Below, one piece after another: positions 1 to 7,523 of a DNA stretch of 24,542 nt. The stretch covers positions 1 to 24,542 of the forward strand of contig JAZKIX010000035.1 of NCBI GenBank assembly GCA_040384645.1, read 5' to 3'. The notes beneath the pieces are model-generated. The model did no database searches, was not told the DNA's origin, and saw only the letters and a program-made list of their open reading frames with translations. The stretch's first letter is position 1. The number at the start of each line of letters is the position of its first letter. The translations under genes were made by a program, and so were the position numbers. The stretch comes from JAZKIX01 sp040384645. Its GTDB lineage: Bacteria > Pseudomonadota > Gammaproteobacteria > Burkholderiales > Burkholderiaceae_D.

Positions 1-1
1 T

Positions 2-772
2 GAACATGTGCTGTGCCGGCAAGCGACGATTGCGGGAATTTGCTCTGCACCGGATCGCACAGCCATTGGTGATTTCCCGAATCTGAAGATTGTCGGCAAT
101 GGCGTCGATTTGGCGCGATTCCCATTTGTGCCAAATGGGGAAGGGAACTCCGGCTGTAACATCGTCTTCGTCGGTAATTTGGGTTATTTCCCCAACATCG
201 ATGCCGCGTCTTGGTTCGCCCTGGAAGTAATGCCTTTGCTGATTGCCGACGTTCCTGCAGCAAGAATCAAATTAGTTGGTGCGCGGCCAGCCCGGAAGTT
301 GCGCCGCATCGCAGCACATATGTCTTGCGTGGATTTGGTTGGCCCGGTGCCGGCGGTACACCCGTTCCTGATTGAAGCTGCTGTCGCCGTCGCGCCGCTG
401 CGTGCGGGCTCTGGCCAGCAATTAAAAATTCTAGAAGCTATGGCCGCCGGCACCCCTGTCGTTGCAACTTCGCTTGCCGCGGCTGGACTCGATGCAATTG
501 ATAATGAACATCTCTTGGTTGCTGACGACGCTAAGTCGATGGTAGCCGCAATTACACGTCTGCTTGCTGATCGTGAACTGGGTGGGCGGCTAGCCCATAA
601 TGCGCGCGTATTGGTGGAAACAAACTATTCGTGGGAACGTTCGGCCCTAGACATGGAAAGTCTGTGGATTGCAGCGGCCTGTACCAACGGCATCGCCACG
701 CAGACTCAATTGAGTGGTGGTGGTTCCATCATGCGGCCTGCACGTAATTCGGCTTCCAGCGAAGTCACCTGA
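2..772 (+). CDS. Glycosyltransferase family 4 (GT-B), C-terminal part, 5' truncated by the window
   Basis: The reading frame is open to the left window edge, so about 256 residues of a longer protein are visible; the GTG at position 8 is probably not the true start. The segment 'NGVDLARFP' is the usual linker into the nucleotide-sugar-binding C-terminal Rossmann domain of GT4 enzymes. The stretch 'LKILEAMAAGTPVV' carries the conserved donor-site glutamate and glycine-rich loop. It should transfer a sugar from an activated donor to a lipid-linked or polysaccharide acceptor at the cytoplasmic membrane. The neighbouring O-antigen-ligase-like gene supports a role in surface polysaccharide synthesis. 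Donor and acceptor cannot be read from the sequence. The last 67 bp overlap the 3' end of the convergent gene on the minus strand, and the final ~20 residues ('LSGGGSIMRPARNS') look like a non-conserved tail. Confidence 0.85.
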   Translation, partial: EHVLCRQATIAGICSAPDRTAIGDFPNLKIVGNGVDLARFPFVPNGEGNSGCNIVFVGNLGYFPNIDAASWFALEVMPLLIADVPAARIKLVGARPARKLRRIAAHMSCVDLVGPVPAVHPFLIEAAVAVAPLRAGSGQQLKILEAMAAGTPVVATSLAAAGLDAIDNEHLLVADDAKSMVAAITRLLADRELGGRLAHNARVLVETNYSWERSALDMESLWIAAACTNGIATQTQLSGGGSIMRPARNSASSEVT

Positions 773-1227
773 TCCAGCAAAGGGGCTCGCATCGCTGCTG
801 GTAGCGTGGAAATCGCGCCAGGATTGGCCCAGGCGGTGCGAAGAAAGGCCGCCGTAGCGCCTTTTTCATCTCCCGAGATACCGCGTGCGCGTCCCAAGTT
901 GATTGTCAACTCTGGCCGCTCACCCTGTGCGATGGCGGCGTCCAGAACCTGGATTGCAGCGGCTCCTTGGCGTCCTAGAATTAAGGCGACTGCTTCGAGT
1001 AAAGGCGCGCGGGAATCGGTCGGTAACTGTAGCCGAGCCAGATGCGCCAGATTGCGTGCTTGCTCGATTCCGTGTTGGGCTTCCGTGCCGCGGTCGACGC
1101 CTCGCAAGACGCGGTCGAGCTGGTTATTGGCTTCGGCCATCATCCATTCCGCACGATAGCGCCCAAATTCGGGCCAGAGCAAGAGCGCTAAAACGGTTGT
1201 GACTAGCATACGGACGATCCGATTCAT
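706..1227 (-). CDS. Small membrane-anchored helical-repeat (TPR-like) protein, partner of the Wzy/ligase gene
   Basis: This predicted 173-residue protein starts 'MNRIVRMLVTTVLALLLW', one N-terminal hydrophobic anchor (about residues 5-18). The rest is Ala/Leu-rich amphipathic helices ('AAAIQVLDAAIAQGERPELTINLGRA') resembling tetratricopeptide-type helix pairs, so it probably faces the periplasm. I chose the ATG at 1227 because it overlaps the stop codon of the upstream O-antigen-ligase-like gene as ATGA, a classical translational-coupling arrangement; an in-frame extension to 1323 would lie entirely inside that gene. Many polymerases and ligases of this family carry a C-terminal TPR domain, and here the equivalent seems to be a separate coupled gene. 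That functional link is inference. Its 3' end overlaps the convergent glycosyltransferase by 67 bp. I do not recognise a named family. Confidence 0.75.
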   Translation of the reverse strand: MNRIVRMLVTTVLALLLWPEFGRYRAEWMMAEANNQLDRVLRGVDRGTEAQHGIEQARNLAHLARLQLPTDSRAPLLEAVALILGRQGAAAIQVLDAAIAQGERPELTINLGRARGISGDEKGATAAFLRTAWANPGAISTLPAAMRAPLLDQVTSLEAELRAGRMMEPPPLN

Positions 1228-2585
1228 GCAGCTCTCCAGTCGTGCTCTGCGATCAGCCGCCAGGCGCGGCCACAAGCCAGCAGCAAAACGATCGCTGTAA
1301 AAGGAATCTGCATCGGAAACCATGCCAAGGCTGCCACTGCACCCGCAATCAATACCGCCAGCAAGATCAGTGGCTCCTGCGCTCTGTGCCCGTGTGTCAG
1401 CTTGAGCAAGCCAGCGATCAATAATCCGAGTGCCGCTAGAAATGCAATCAGTGTTGGAATGCCCGCTTCAGCTGAAAGTTGCAAATAATCCTGATGCGCG
1501 AAGATATAGGCGTTGGCATTGACTGGTGGAACCAGACGCGTGCGCAAGTTTATTTCTGCTGCAAAGCGTTGGGTTTGCACTTCCGCTGCAAACGTTCCTG
1601 GCCCATATCCGGTAAACGGTCGCGTGGCTGCCATTTCGACTGCGGCGACCCAAGGACCCAGGCGATAAGTAGTGAGGCGCTGGTAATCTTCTACACTACT
1701 CACTGGGAGGGCACCCCAAGAAAACACCCGCAGCGGCGGCACAATTGCCGTCACGACCGCCAGCAAAACTATTCCCGTGCCCAGTCCGACAACCCACCGT
1801 ACGCGCCAGCGCACGGCGGCGACTGTGATGGCCGCGGCAGAAAAGGCTATCGCACTAGTGAGTTGCTGGTTCACTGCGATGGCAATCAGACCAAGCGCGC
1901 CGCAACCCAGCGCGAACAGGCGCTGTCGCGAGTTAGCGGTATCCAGCGAGACCGCGAGACATGCCGCTGCCATCAATGCACAGGCAAGCGCAACATAACC
2001 CTCATTACCCAGCAAAGCCCCCGTTGGCAAACGCCCTCCCAGTTTTGCAATGCCTATTGGTAGCTTGACACCGACGGCTTGCGCTAGCGACAACACCGAG
2101 TTGACTGCCGTCGCAAGTATCGCGATACGCAACAGGCGTTGGCCCCACGGACCACCCAGAAAAGCAGCGGCGCCGAGTGGTAAAAATATGCCAAACAGCA
2201 TAAGCGTGCGCAGTCCCGGCCAAGCTTGTTGCTGACGGGGGGAAATAAATGTGGACACAATCAAACTAATACAGCCTAGTGCAAGAAGTACAAGAATCCA
2301 CAGGGCTGGGCGTGACCAGCGTCGCCAATCCGGCCATTGCACTTGCCATGCAAGAGTCACACCCGCGAGGACTGCTGCGCTTAAAGCGACGAGTCGCTTG
2401 GGCGCGTCAAACCCACCTTCGGCAAATGGGTCGATCAGCCACGCGGCACCGAGCAACGCTGTGGCAATTGACCATCCACTAATTGTTTCGTAGGGAAAAT
2501 TACCAGCTTGAGCCTCGACAGAGGCCTCAGTGTTCCGCTTATCTATAGGTGCCGCCGTCTTACGTTTGCTTCTATTGGATTGCAT
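1224..2585 (-). CDS. O-antigen ligase / polymerase family membrane protein (Wzy_C, WaaL/PglL-like)
   Basis: This is a 453-residue polytopic membrane protein with roughly eleven to twelve hydrophobic segments starting near residue 36. The diagnostic Wzy_C region is clear: 'TYRLGPW' (Arg308), 'GYGPGTF' (327-332), then a periplasmic loop and 'AHQDYLQLSAEAG' (His364), matching the conserved Arg and His of O-antigen ligases. Such enzymes move a lipid-linked glycan onto lipid A-core, protein or a growing polymer at the periplasmic face. Sequence alone does not separate WaaL-type ligase, Wzy polymerase and PglL-type O-oligosaccharyltransferase. The first ~30 residues are hydrophilic and Lys/Arg-rich ('NRSKRKTAAPIDKRN'), which fits a cytoplasmic N-terminus. 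It is translationally coupled (ATGA) to the downstream helical-repeat gene. The Shine-Dalgarno before the ATG is weak. Confidence 0.85.
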   Translation of the reverse strand: MQSNRSKRKTAAPIDKRNTEASVEAQAGNFPYETISGWSIATALLGAAWLIDPFAEGGFDAPKRLVALSAAVLAGVTLAWQVQWPDWRRWSRPALWILVLLALGCISLIVSTFISPRQQQAWPGLRTLMLFGIFLPLGAAAFLGGPWGQRLLRIAILATAVNSVLSLAQAVGVKLPIGIAKLGGRLPTGALLGNEGYVALACALMAAACLAVSLDTANSRQRLFALGCGALGLIAIAVNQQLTSAIAFSAAAITVAAVRWRVRWVVGLGTGIVLLAVVTAIVPPLRVFSWGALPVSSVEDYQRLTTYRLGPWVAAVEMAATRPFTGYGPGTFAAEVQTQRFAAEINLRTRLVPPVNANAYIFAHQDYLQLSAEAGIPTLIAFLAALGLLIAGLLKLTHGHRAQEPLILLAVLIAGAVAALAWFPMQIPFTAIVLLLACGRAWRLIAEHDWRAA

Positions 2586-2650
2586 AAAGTGCTTTTAAGA
2601 TTCTCGAAATGATTGGGAACCAACTGCAATCTGGCTGTGTGACTTACGAG

Positions 2651-2666
2651 CCACTTTTTTAAGTGG
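2651..2666. repeat. Inverted repeat (hairpin) between the HD-GYP and ligase genes
   Basis: Stem CCACTT / AAGTGG with a four-base T/A loop, 37 bp downstream of the HD-GYP stop codon. It lacks a following T run on the minus strand, so it is at best a weak terminator or an RNA-processing hairpin. Confidence 0.4.
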
Positions 2667-2702
2667 TCTATTAAATCCAATATTTTGACCGCATGACCAT
2701 CG

Positions 2703-3833
2703 TTACAACGCCGCCTCAATCCCCCATACCTGCTTCATGCTGACGCGGATCCCCATTTCATCTTCATGCAGCGCTTCCCGGATCGCAAACAGTGCATCGT
2801 CGGTATTGCGCTCGATTGCCTCCTGGCTCGGCGCATGGTTTTCGTCAAGCAGGGTGCGTACGGTAGCTGGATGCGACTGATCGGCACGGCGCGCTACCAC
2901 ACCGATTTCGCCATTGTTCAAGCGCACGAAGGTACCGGGCGGATAGCTGCCAAGGACGTTGATAAAGAACGGGCACAGCACCGGGTCGTTACCATGGTCC
3001 GGCGTCAGGAAAATCTCGCGCAGGGCGACATCGGGCCGGATCGACTTGCGGTAATTTCGGGCGGAAATACGGGCGCAATAACGGTCGGCCAGTGAAATTA
3101 GTTTGGCATTGCGCGGGATGTCGTCATGGCTTTTGCCCATCGGGTAGCCGCTGCCATCGTCATTTTCGTGATGCAGCAAGACGTAGGAAATCCATTCGCT
3201 GTCATTGACGCCGGCTTGTTTAAGCAAGTTGGCGCCTTCTTCCGGGTGGCTGCGGATGACGGCCATTTCTTCATGCGACAGGGCGTTGCGCTGACCTTGC
3301 AATTGCTCGTGGTGGCGCAGCATACCGACATTCATGGTGAGCGCGGCGGCGATGATGCGCAAGACATCATCGGGTGCCATTGTCATGGCGCGCGCCACCA
3401 GCAGTGAGACGATGGCCGTCTCGGTGCAATGGCGCACCGCGTAACCGCCGGCGATTTGGTTGAGCAAGATCGCGGCCAGCGCGATGTCGGGATTACGTTC
3501 GGTGGCGTGCGCCAGCGATTGCGCGATGGCCCAGATATCGGCCTCGGCCGTGACTTTGCTGCTGATGGCGAACAGGATTTTTTCCAACTGCTGATTGGCT
3601 TGATTGATCTGGCGTAGTACCGATGGATTTTCTGGCGATACAACGGCAGCATCGTTTGTTGTGGTGGCGTCGATATCGGCATACAGGCCGCAGTCCAGCA
3701 ACTGCTTGAACTGGTCGCTCTTGACCAGGATATGGCCTTTGCGCAGTAACAGACGTCCGCCGTCGACATGGATATCCCAAGGCAAGGGCTGACCGAATTG
3801 GACGTCGGAAAGGGAGATTTTGCGTTGCGTCAT
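2703..3833 (-). CDS. HD-GYP-type protein with a degenerate HD motif (probably not a functional c-di-GMP phosphodiesterase)
   Basis: A 376-residue soluble protein. Residues ~1-60 form a small N-terminal domain like those that precede HD-GYP domains (DUF3391-like); residues ~130-290 are the HD-GYP fold. Conserved elements are present: His135 ('RHCTETAIVSLLVARAM'), His196-Pro197, 'HHENDDGSGYP' at 221-231 and Asp250 ('SLADRYCARISARNYRK'). The signature HD pair is replaced by Met167-Asn168 in 'AALTMNVGML', where active enzymes read HDIGK. Active HD-GYP proteins hydrolyse cyclic di-GMP with a metal centre that needs these residues, so this one is more likely a sensor, an adaptor or altered in activity. 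The ATG at 3833 has a good GGAGA ribosome-binding site. It lies 40 bp downstream of the aminotransferase gene on the same strand and could share its transcript. Confidence 0.85.
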   Translation of the reverse strand: MTQRKISLSDVQFGQPLPWDIHVDGGRLLLRKGHILVKSDQFKQLLDCGLYADIDATTTNDAAVVSPENPSVLRQINQANQQLEKILFAISSKVTAEADIWAIAQSLAHATERNPDIALAAILLNQIAGGYAVRHCTETAIVSLLVARAMTMAPDDVLRIIAAALTMNVGMLRHHEQLQGQRNALSHEEMAVIRSHPEEGANLLKQAGVNDSEWISYVLLHHENDDGSGYPMGKSHDDIPRNAKLISLADRYCARISARNYRKSIRPDVALREIFLTPDHGNDPVLCPFFINVLGSYPPGTFVRLNNGEIGVVARRADQSHPATVRTLLDENHAPSQEAIERNTDDALFAIREALHEDEMGIRVSMKQVWGIEAAL

Positions 3834-3873
3834 AGTCTGGTCTCCGTTGATCGTTCAGGCAATCTGCCGCGTC

Positions 3874-5016
3874 TTAGATTTTGGCCAGCCGATCCAAGGC
3901 AAGCCGCAGGGTTTCGTCCTTCTTGGCAAAGCAAAAACGCACGATGCCCGATTCTTTCGGCTGCGAATAAAACGCCGATACCGGGATCGCCGCCACGCCG
4001 ATTTCACTGGTCAGCCATTTGGCAAAATCCATTTCCAGTATAGGTGAGATCGCATCGTATTTAACGCATTGAAAGTAAGTGCCGTCGGCGGGTAATAGGA
4101 TAAAACGGGTGTTTTTCAAGCCATCGCGGAATAGGTCGCGCTTACGCTGGTAAAAATCCGGCAAGCCTAAGTAGGGCGCGGGGTTGGCCAAGTATTGTGT
4201 CAAGCCGTGCTGCATCGGCGTATTGACGGTAAACACATTGTATTGATGCACCTTGCGAAATTCTGCCATTAATATTGCCGGCGCAGCGATATAGCCCACC
4301 TTCCAGCCGGTGACATGGAAGGTCTTGCCGAAACTCGATACCACAAAGGCGCGCGCAGCCAGATCGGGGTGGCGGCAAACCGATTCGTGGCGGGCGCCGT
4401 CATAGACCATGTGTTCATATACCTCGTCCGACAAGATCAGGATGTCGCTGTCCTTGACGATCTGGCTCAGCGCTTGCAAGTCCGCTGCGCGCAGCACGGA
4501 GCCGGTCGGATTGTGCGGCGTATTGATCAGAATCAGCCGAGTTTTGGACGTGACCGCCGCCGCTACCTGATGCCACGGCACGGTATAGCCATTTTCGCCC
4601 ACTTCCATCTGCACGCAAACCGGCACGCCCCCCGCCAATGTAATGGAAGGTAAATAGCTATCGTAGGCCGGTTCGATCACGATCACTTCATCGCCCGGAT
4701 GCACGCAGCACAGGATCGCGGTCAATATCGCCTGGGTGGCGCCGGCAGTGACGGTGATTTCGATATTCGGATCGTAGTGCTGACCATAATTGACGGCAAT
4801 TTTGGCCGAAATTGCCTCGCGCAGTGCCGGTATACCCGGCATCGGCGGGTATTGGTTAAAGCCGCTCTGCATTGCGCGATTGACGGCCTCGGTCAAGGCT
4901 GGATCACAGTCGAAATCGGGAAAGCCTTGGCCCAAATTAACTGCGCCTTTTTCGGCAGCGAGGTTGGACATGACGGTAAAAATCGTCGTGCCAACCGCAG
5001 GCAGCCGCGACTTCAT
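3874..5016 (-). CDS. Methionine aminotransferase-like PLP enzyme (YbdL type, fold type I)
   Basis: This class I/II aminotransferase of 380 residues strongly resembles E. coli YbdL and other enzymes that prefer methionine, starting 'MKSRLPAVGTTIFTVMSNLA' and 'VNLGQGFPDFD'. Visible PLP-site features are 'NTPHNPTG' (Asn169), 'ILSDEVYEH' (Asp197) and the Schiff-base lysine in 'SSFGKTFHVTGWKVGY' (Lys231). It should interconvert methionine (or an aromatic amino acid) and its 2-keto acid, for example in methionine salvage. An in-frame ATG 39 bp upstream (5055) would add 13 residues. I prefer 5016 because GGAAA sits 7 bp upstream of it, while the 5055 start has only a pyrimidine-rich leader. The PIN gene lies ~100 bp upstream on the same strand. 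Substrate preference is inferred from family resemblance. Confidence 0.9.
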   Translation of the reverse strand: MKSRLPAVGTTIFTVMSNLAAEKGAVNLGQGFPDFDCDPALTEAVNRAMQSGFNQYPPMPGIPALREAISAKIAVNYGQHYDPNIEITVTAGATQAILTAILCCVHPGDEVIVIEPAYDSYLPSITLAGGVPVCVQMEVGENGYTVPWHQVAAAVTSKTRLILINTPHNPTGSVLRAADLQALSQIVKDSDILILSDEVYEHMVYDGARHESVCRHPDLAARAFVVSSFGKTFHVTGWKVGYIAAPAILMAEFRKVHQYNVFTVNTPMQHGLTQYLANPAPYLGLPDFYQRKRDLFRDGLKNTRFILLPADGTYFQCVKYDAISPILEMDFAKWLTSEIGVAAIPVSAFYSQPKESGIVRFCFAKKDETLRLALDRLAKI

Positions 5017-5115
5017 GTTCAATTTTCCAGAAGTATATGGTTTTGCGCTATTCATAGGATTGGAGGGAAAATACGAAGGGATGATTGGCGATTCTAGCGT
5101 GTGCCGATGCCCATT

Positions 5116-5553
5116 TTATAGGGCAGCAGGGTGCGCCCATTTCTCTGGCACGATGATGCTAAACAGGCCCAATTTGCCGATTCTGCGTGCCAGCTTGAGC
5201 AGGGCTTTGTCCTTGGTAATAAGGATGCTGGCCTCGGCGTCACGTGCCAGCTCGAGGAATTTCTGGTCGTCGCTGTCGCTGCATTTGGGCAGCAATAGGT
5301 GGCTGCGCGGTTCAGGCTCGATAAAAGCTATAAGTGCGTCAAATTGCGCTGCGCTGTCGGCCCGGCTCTCGAGGTCAAGCGGCAAATGCTTATAACCGAG
5401 CACGATTTGCCACTCCATCTTGCAATCGGCGCGGGTCACGGCTTCGATCTCGCCACTTTTTAAGGCACTGTGCAATAAGTCCCAGCGCGGATCGCGGAAC
5501 ACGAATAAGTCGAGGCATACATTGGTGTCGATCACGACGCGATTGGGTATCAT
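5116..5553 (-). CDS. PIN-domain putative ribonuclease (COG1569-like), no adjacent antitoxin
   Basis: A 145-residue protein beginning 'MIPNRVVIDTNVCLDLFV', the typical first strand of PIN domains with the catalytic Asp9. The other acidic positions are visible: the acidic cluster at residues 93-96 ('CSDSDDQKFLELA') and Asp115 in 'ILITKDKALL'. PIN domains are metal-dependent RNases, often toxins of type II toxin-antitoxin pairs. This one resembles the 'putative toxin component, PIN family' group, which often stands alone. No small antitoxin-like gene lies on either side: the aminotransferase is downstream and yaaA is divergent. The ATG at 5553 is chosen because the PIN fold begins there; a longer in-frame start at 5637 would overlap yaaA. 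The ribosome-binding site is purine-rich but weak. Confidence 0.8.
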   Translation of the reverse strand: MIPNRVVIDTNVCLDLFVFRDPRWDLLHSALKSGEIEAVTRADCKMEWQIVLGYKHLPLDLESRADSAAQFDALIAFIEPEPRSHLLLPKCSDSDDQKFLELARDAEASILITKDKALLKLARRIGKLGLFSIIVPEKWAHPAAL

Positions 5554-5581
5554 GCGGGAGCTTTTTTTCTTTGGAACTTTT

Positions 5582-6355
5582 ATGTTGATTGTTTTATCGC
5601 CAGCCAAATCGCTGGATTTTGAATCGCGGCCGACCACAAAAAAATTTACGCTACCGGATTTTACGACCGATTCAGCCGAGTTGATTGATCTATTGCGCCA
5701 ATTTTCGCCGGCACAGGTCGGCAGTTTGATGCATATTTCCGATCCGCTGGCCCAGTTGAACGTAGCGCGCTACGCAACATGGTCGTCCCAATACTCTTGG
5801 ACCAATGCCAAACAGGCCGTCTTGAGTTTCAATGGCGACGTGTATGGCGGCCTGGATGCGACATCGTTCAATGCAAGGCAACTCGATTATGCGCAAAACC
5901 ATATCCGCATCCTGTCGGGACTGTATGGCTTGCTACGTCCGCTCGATTTGATGCAACCGTACCGTCTGGAAATGGGGACGAGATTGAGCAATGCGCGTGG
6001 CAAGGACTTGTATTCTTTCTGGGGAAATACACAAACCGACGCCTTGAATGCACTGGCAGCAGAGCAAAAATCAAACGTGCTGGTGAATCTGGCCTCGGAA
6101 GAATATTTCAAGGCGGTCAAACCGACATCATTTAACGGCAAAGTGGTGACGCCCATTTTCGAAGATTGGAAAAACGGGGAATACAAAATTATCTCGTTCT
6201 ATGCCAAGCGCGCACGCGGTTTGATGGCGCGTTATGCGGTCTTGAACAAAATTAAGAATGTGCAAAAATTGAAGGCTTTCAATCTCGATGGCTATGTTTT
6301 TGTACCGGATGAGTCGGATGCGCAATCATGGCGGTTTCAGCGGCGCGTGGCGTAA
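5582..6355 (+). CDS. yaaA: Peroxide stress resistance protein YaaA (DUF328/UPF0246)
   Basis: The 257-residue protein starts 'MLIVLSPAKSLDFESRP', the hallmark N-terminus of the YaaA/UPF0246 family, and its length matches the family (~258 aa). Further family landmarks are 'YGGLDATSF', 'ILSGLYGLLRPLDLMQPYRLEMGTRL', 'NLASEEYFKAV' and 'FYAKRARGLMARY'. E. coli YaaA lowers intracellular free iron during H2O2 stress, limiting Fenton damage; it has been linked to OxyR. A longer in-frame reading back to 5420 is rejected because it would run through the divergent PIN gene and lacks homology. Only 28 bp separate the yaaA and PIN start codons, so their promoters must overlap each other's coding regions or leaders. 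I see no clear OxyR site. Confidence 0.95.
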   Translation: MLIVLSPAKSLDFESRPTTKKFTLPDFTTDSAELIDLLRQFSPAQVGSLMHISDPLAQLNVARYATWSSQYSWTNAKQAVLSFNGDVYGGLDATSFNARQLDYAQNHIRILSGLYGLLRPLDLMQPYRLEMGTRLSNARGKDLYSFWGNTQTDALNALAAEQKSNVLVNLASEEYFKAVKPTSFNGKVVTPIFEDWKNGEYKIISFYAKRARGLMARYAVLNKIKNVQKLKAFNLDGYVFVPDESDAQSWRFQRRVA

Positions 6356-6759
6356 AAATCGTTGGCAAATCCGATTATTGCCACCAGCTTCGATCGCCTC
6401 CCGCTACATGCAACAAGGCAGAATTGGCATCAAAAACGGTGGGATATTTGCTCAATCGCTCATACTAGTGCAGCGCCAGATGCAAACACTAGCGTTGCGC
6501 CCGAACAATATACTGGTGTATGTATTTAAAGAGGCCCAATGAATACCTGCGGGTGAGGGGGCATTAATACTTATACCCCCGTATTTTATTAAAATAAAAT
6601 AGTCCGCACGTTGTGCAGTATGTTTTTCCGCTTTCTCGCCCCTGCAAGCGGCGCAACAGTTGAGGTCTATTGCGCATTAGAGTCGACACGACGGACGGTT
6701 AAAACTTACCAAATATCAGGGAATTGACCCCGCACTCTTAAAGTTGACCCATGTTTAAT
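6356..6759. other. Gene-poor intergenic stretch (about 400 bp)
   Basis: The only reading frame of note (6288-6542) overlaps the end of yaaA and has no recognisable protein features. The stretch holds the repeat-like element described separately (6507-6585), an AT-rich dyad (TATTTTA / TAAAATA, about 6583-6602), and two TTGACCC words about 18 bp apart near 6725-6750. I see no RNA gene. Confidence 0.5.
6507..6585. repeat. Intergenic repeat copy A with imperfect inverted ends
   Basis: Positions 6507-6543 match 17356-17392 at 31 of 37 bases by eye; the shared core is 'tatactgg.gtatgtatt' followed by 'agaggcc'. In both copies the core is followed 20-40 bp later by a partly complementary 'atacccYc' block (here 'ttatacccccgta' at 6571-6583), so the unit can be read as a short palindromic element of ~75 bp. 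Both copies lie just after the 3' end of a plus-strand gene. Confidence 0.5.
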
Positions 6760-7422
6760 TCATTTTCGTGCGATCTGCGGCTCCTTTTTTAAAAAGACTA
6801 GCAGAATGGCTGGGCTGGCTATCGACAGTAACAATAAACTGAATTTGACGACAGTGACGAAGCCGACAATGGCGCCAAGTAGGTTGTTTTCCGATGGAAA
6901 TTGTGAGATTAAAGTGAACACAATTGCGTTCTCCACCATATCTGCCCCGAACCAGATGAAAGGCAAGATCGCCAGCGCATTGCGCCAGCGTTTGTTGAGC
7001 GCAATGCGGTGATCAACAAAGCGAACAAGCAAGGTCAGGAAAATTAATAGACTAAGCGGAAATATAACGTCGACGGTATACGTAAAGCGCTGATACATGG
7101 TTCGTCCAGGCACACCGAAAGCATCGAGTCGCTGAAGTACATCGAAACTCGAAAATACAGGACGCTGATCCAGTAACGGCATTCCATGCGCCGCCAACGA
7201 GACCGCTTTTGCGCCGCCAAATTGCGGCATCAAATGTGTCACGGAAAAAATCACGGCAAAGACGATAAATGCCATCACCAGCGTGCGCCCCGAGCCACTT
7301 GTCACCCCGCTGTCACCTGACAGCGCCTCAGTTGTGGCCTTGCGGCGCGATGCGACTGTTGCGCCGATGAAAAGTCCAAGGAAGAAAACAGACGGGATGA
7401 AAAAAATGTGTGCTGGTGTCAT
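6760..7422 (-). CDS. Membrane protein of unknown function, about five transmembrane segments
   Basis: I do not recognise this 220-residue protein. Predicted hydrophobic segments are at about 4-24, 47-66, 113-136, 148-172 and 182-211. The second half carries a distinctive pattern: 'VDVIFPLSLL' (119-126), 'AILPFIWFGADMVENAIV' with Asp161, Glu164 and Asn165 inside a membrane segment, and 'VTVVKFSLLLLS'. This D-x-x-E-N arrangement inside the membrane looks like a real conserved motif. The N-terminal 'HIFFIPSVFFLGLFIGA' segment looks like an added anchor. The ATG at 7422 has AAGG 7 bp upstream. It stands alone, and a 10-bp dyad at 7498-7523 lies ~76 bp upstream of its start. Charged or buried residues in the membrane hint at transport or redox, but I assign no function. 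Confidence 0.7.
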   Translation of the reverse strand: MTPAHIFFIPSVFFLGLFIGATVASRRKATTEALSGDSGVTSGSGRTLVMAFIVFAVIFSVTHLMPQFGGAKAVSLAAHGMPLLDQRPVFSSFDVLQRLDAFGVPGRTMYQRFTYTVDVIFPLSLLIFLTLLVRFVDHRIALNKRWRNALAILPFIWFGADMVENAIVFTLISQFPSENNLLGAIVGFVTVVKFSLLLLSIASPAILLVFLKKEPQIARK

Positions 7423-7497
7423 GAAATTGCCTTGTCGTTGTGGAGTGATGCCGCATTCTTCGCCTCTTACTGGATTGGGTCAAACCACACCATATGG

Positions 7498-7523
7498 GTA
7501 AAAGTTCGTTATCGAACATTTAC
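7498..7523. promoter_or_regulatory. Inverted repeat upstream of the membrane-protein gene, candidate operator
   Basis: GTAAA-a-GTTCG, then TTAT, then CGAAC-a-TTTAC: a 10-bp stem with one A/A mismatch, symmetric about position 7510.5. It lies 76 bp upstream of the divergent ATG at 7422. On the minus strand a possible TTGCAA -35 precedes it. There is no T run that would make it a terminator. Confidence 0.4.

Noticed and set aside
806..1202. Plus-strand open frames over the helical-repeat gene
   Set aside because: Shadow frames of the minus-strand gene, with no family-like sequence and no ribosome-binding sites.
1479..2063. 194-codon plus-strand frame inside the O-antigen-ligase-like gene
   Set aside because: It is antisense to a well-supported membrane protein and its translation has Arg/Gln/Cys-rich composition without motifs.
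6288..6542. 84-codon frame running from the end of yaaA
   Set aside because: It overlaps yaaA in another frame, has no homologue I recognise and covers the repeat-like element.
6723..6750. Two TTGACCC words that resemble insertion-sequence ends
   Set aside because: No transposase remnant, no terminal inverted repeats of useful length and no target duplication visible.
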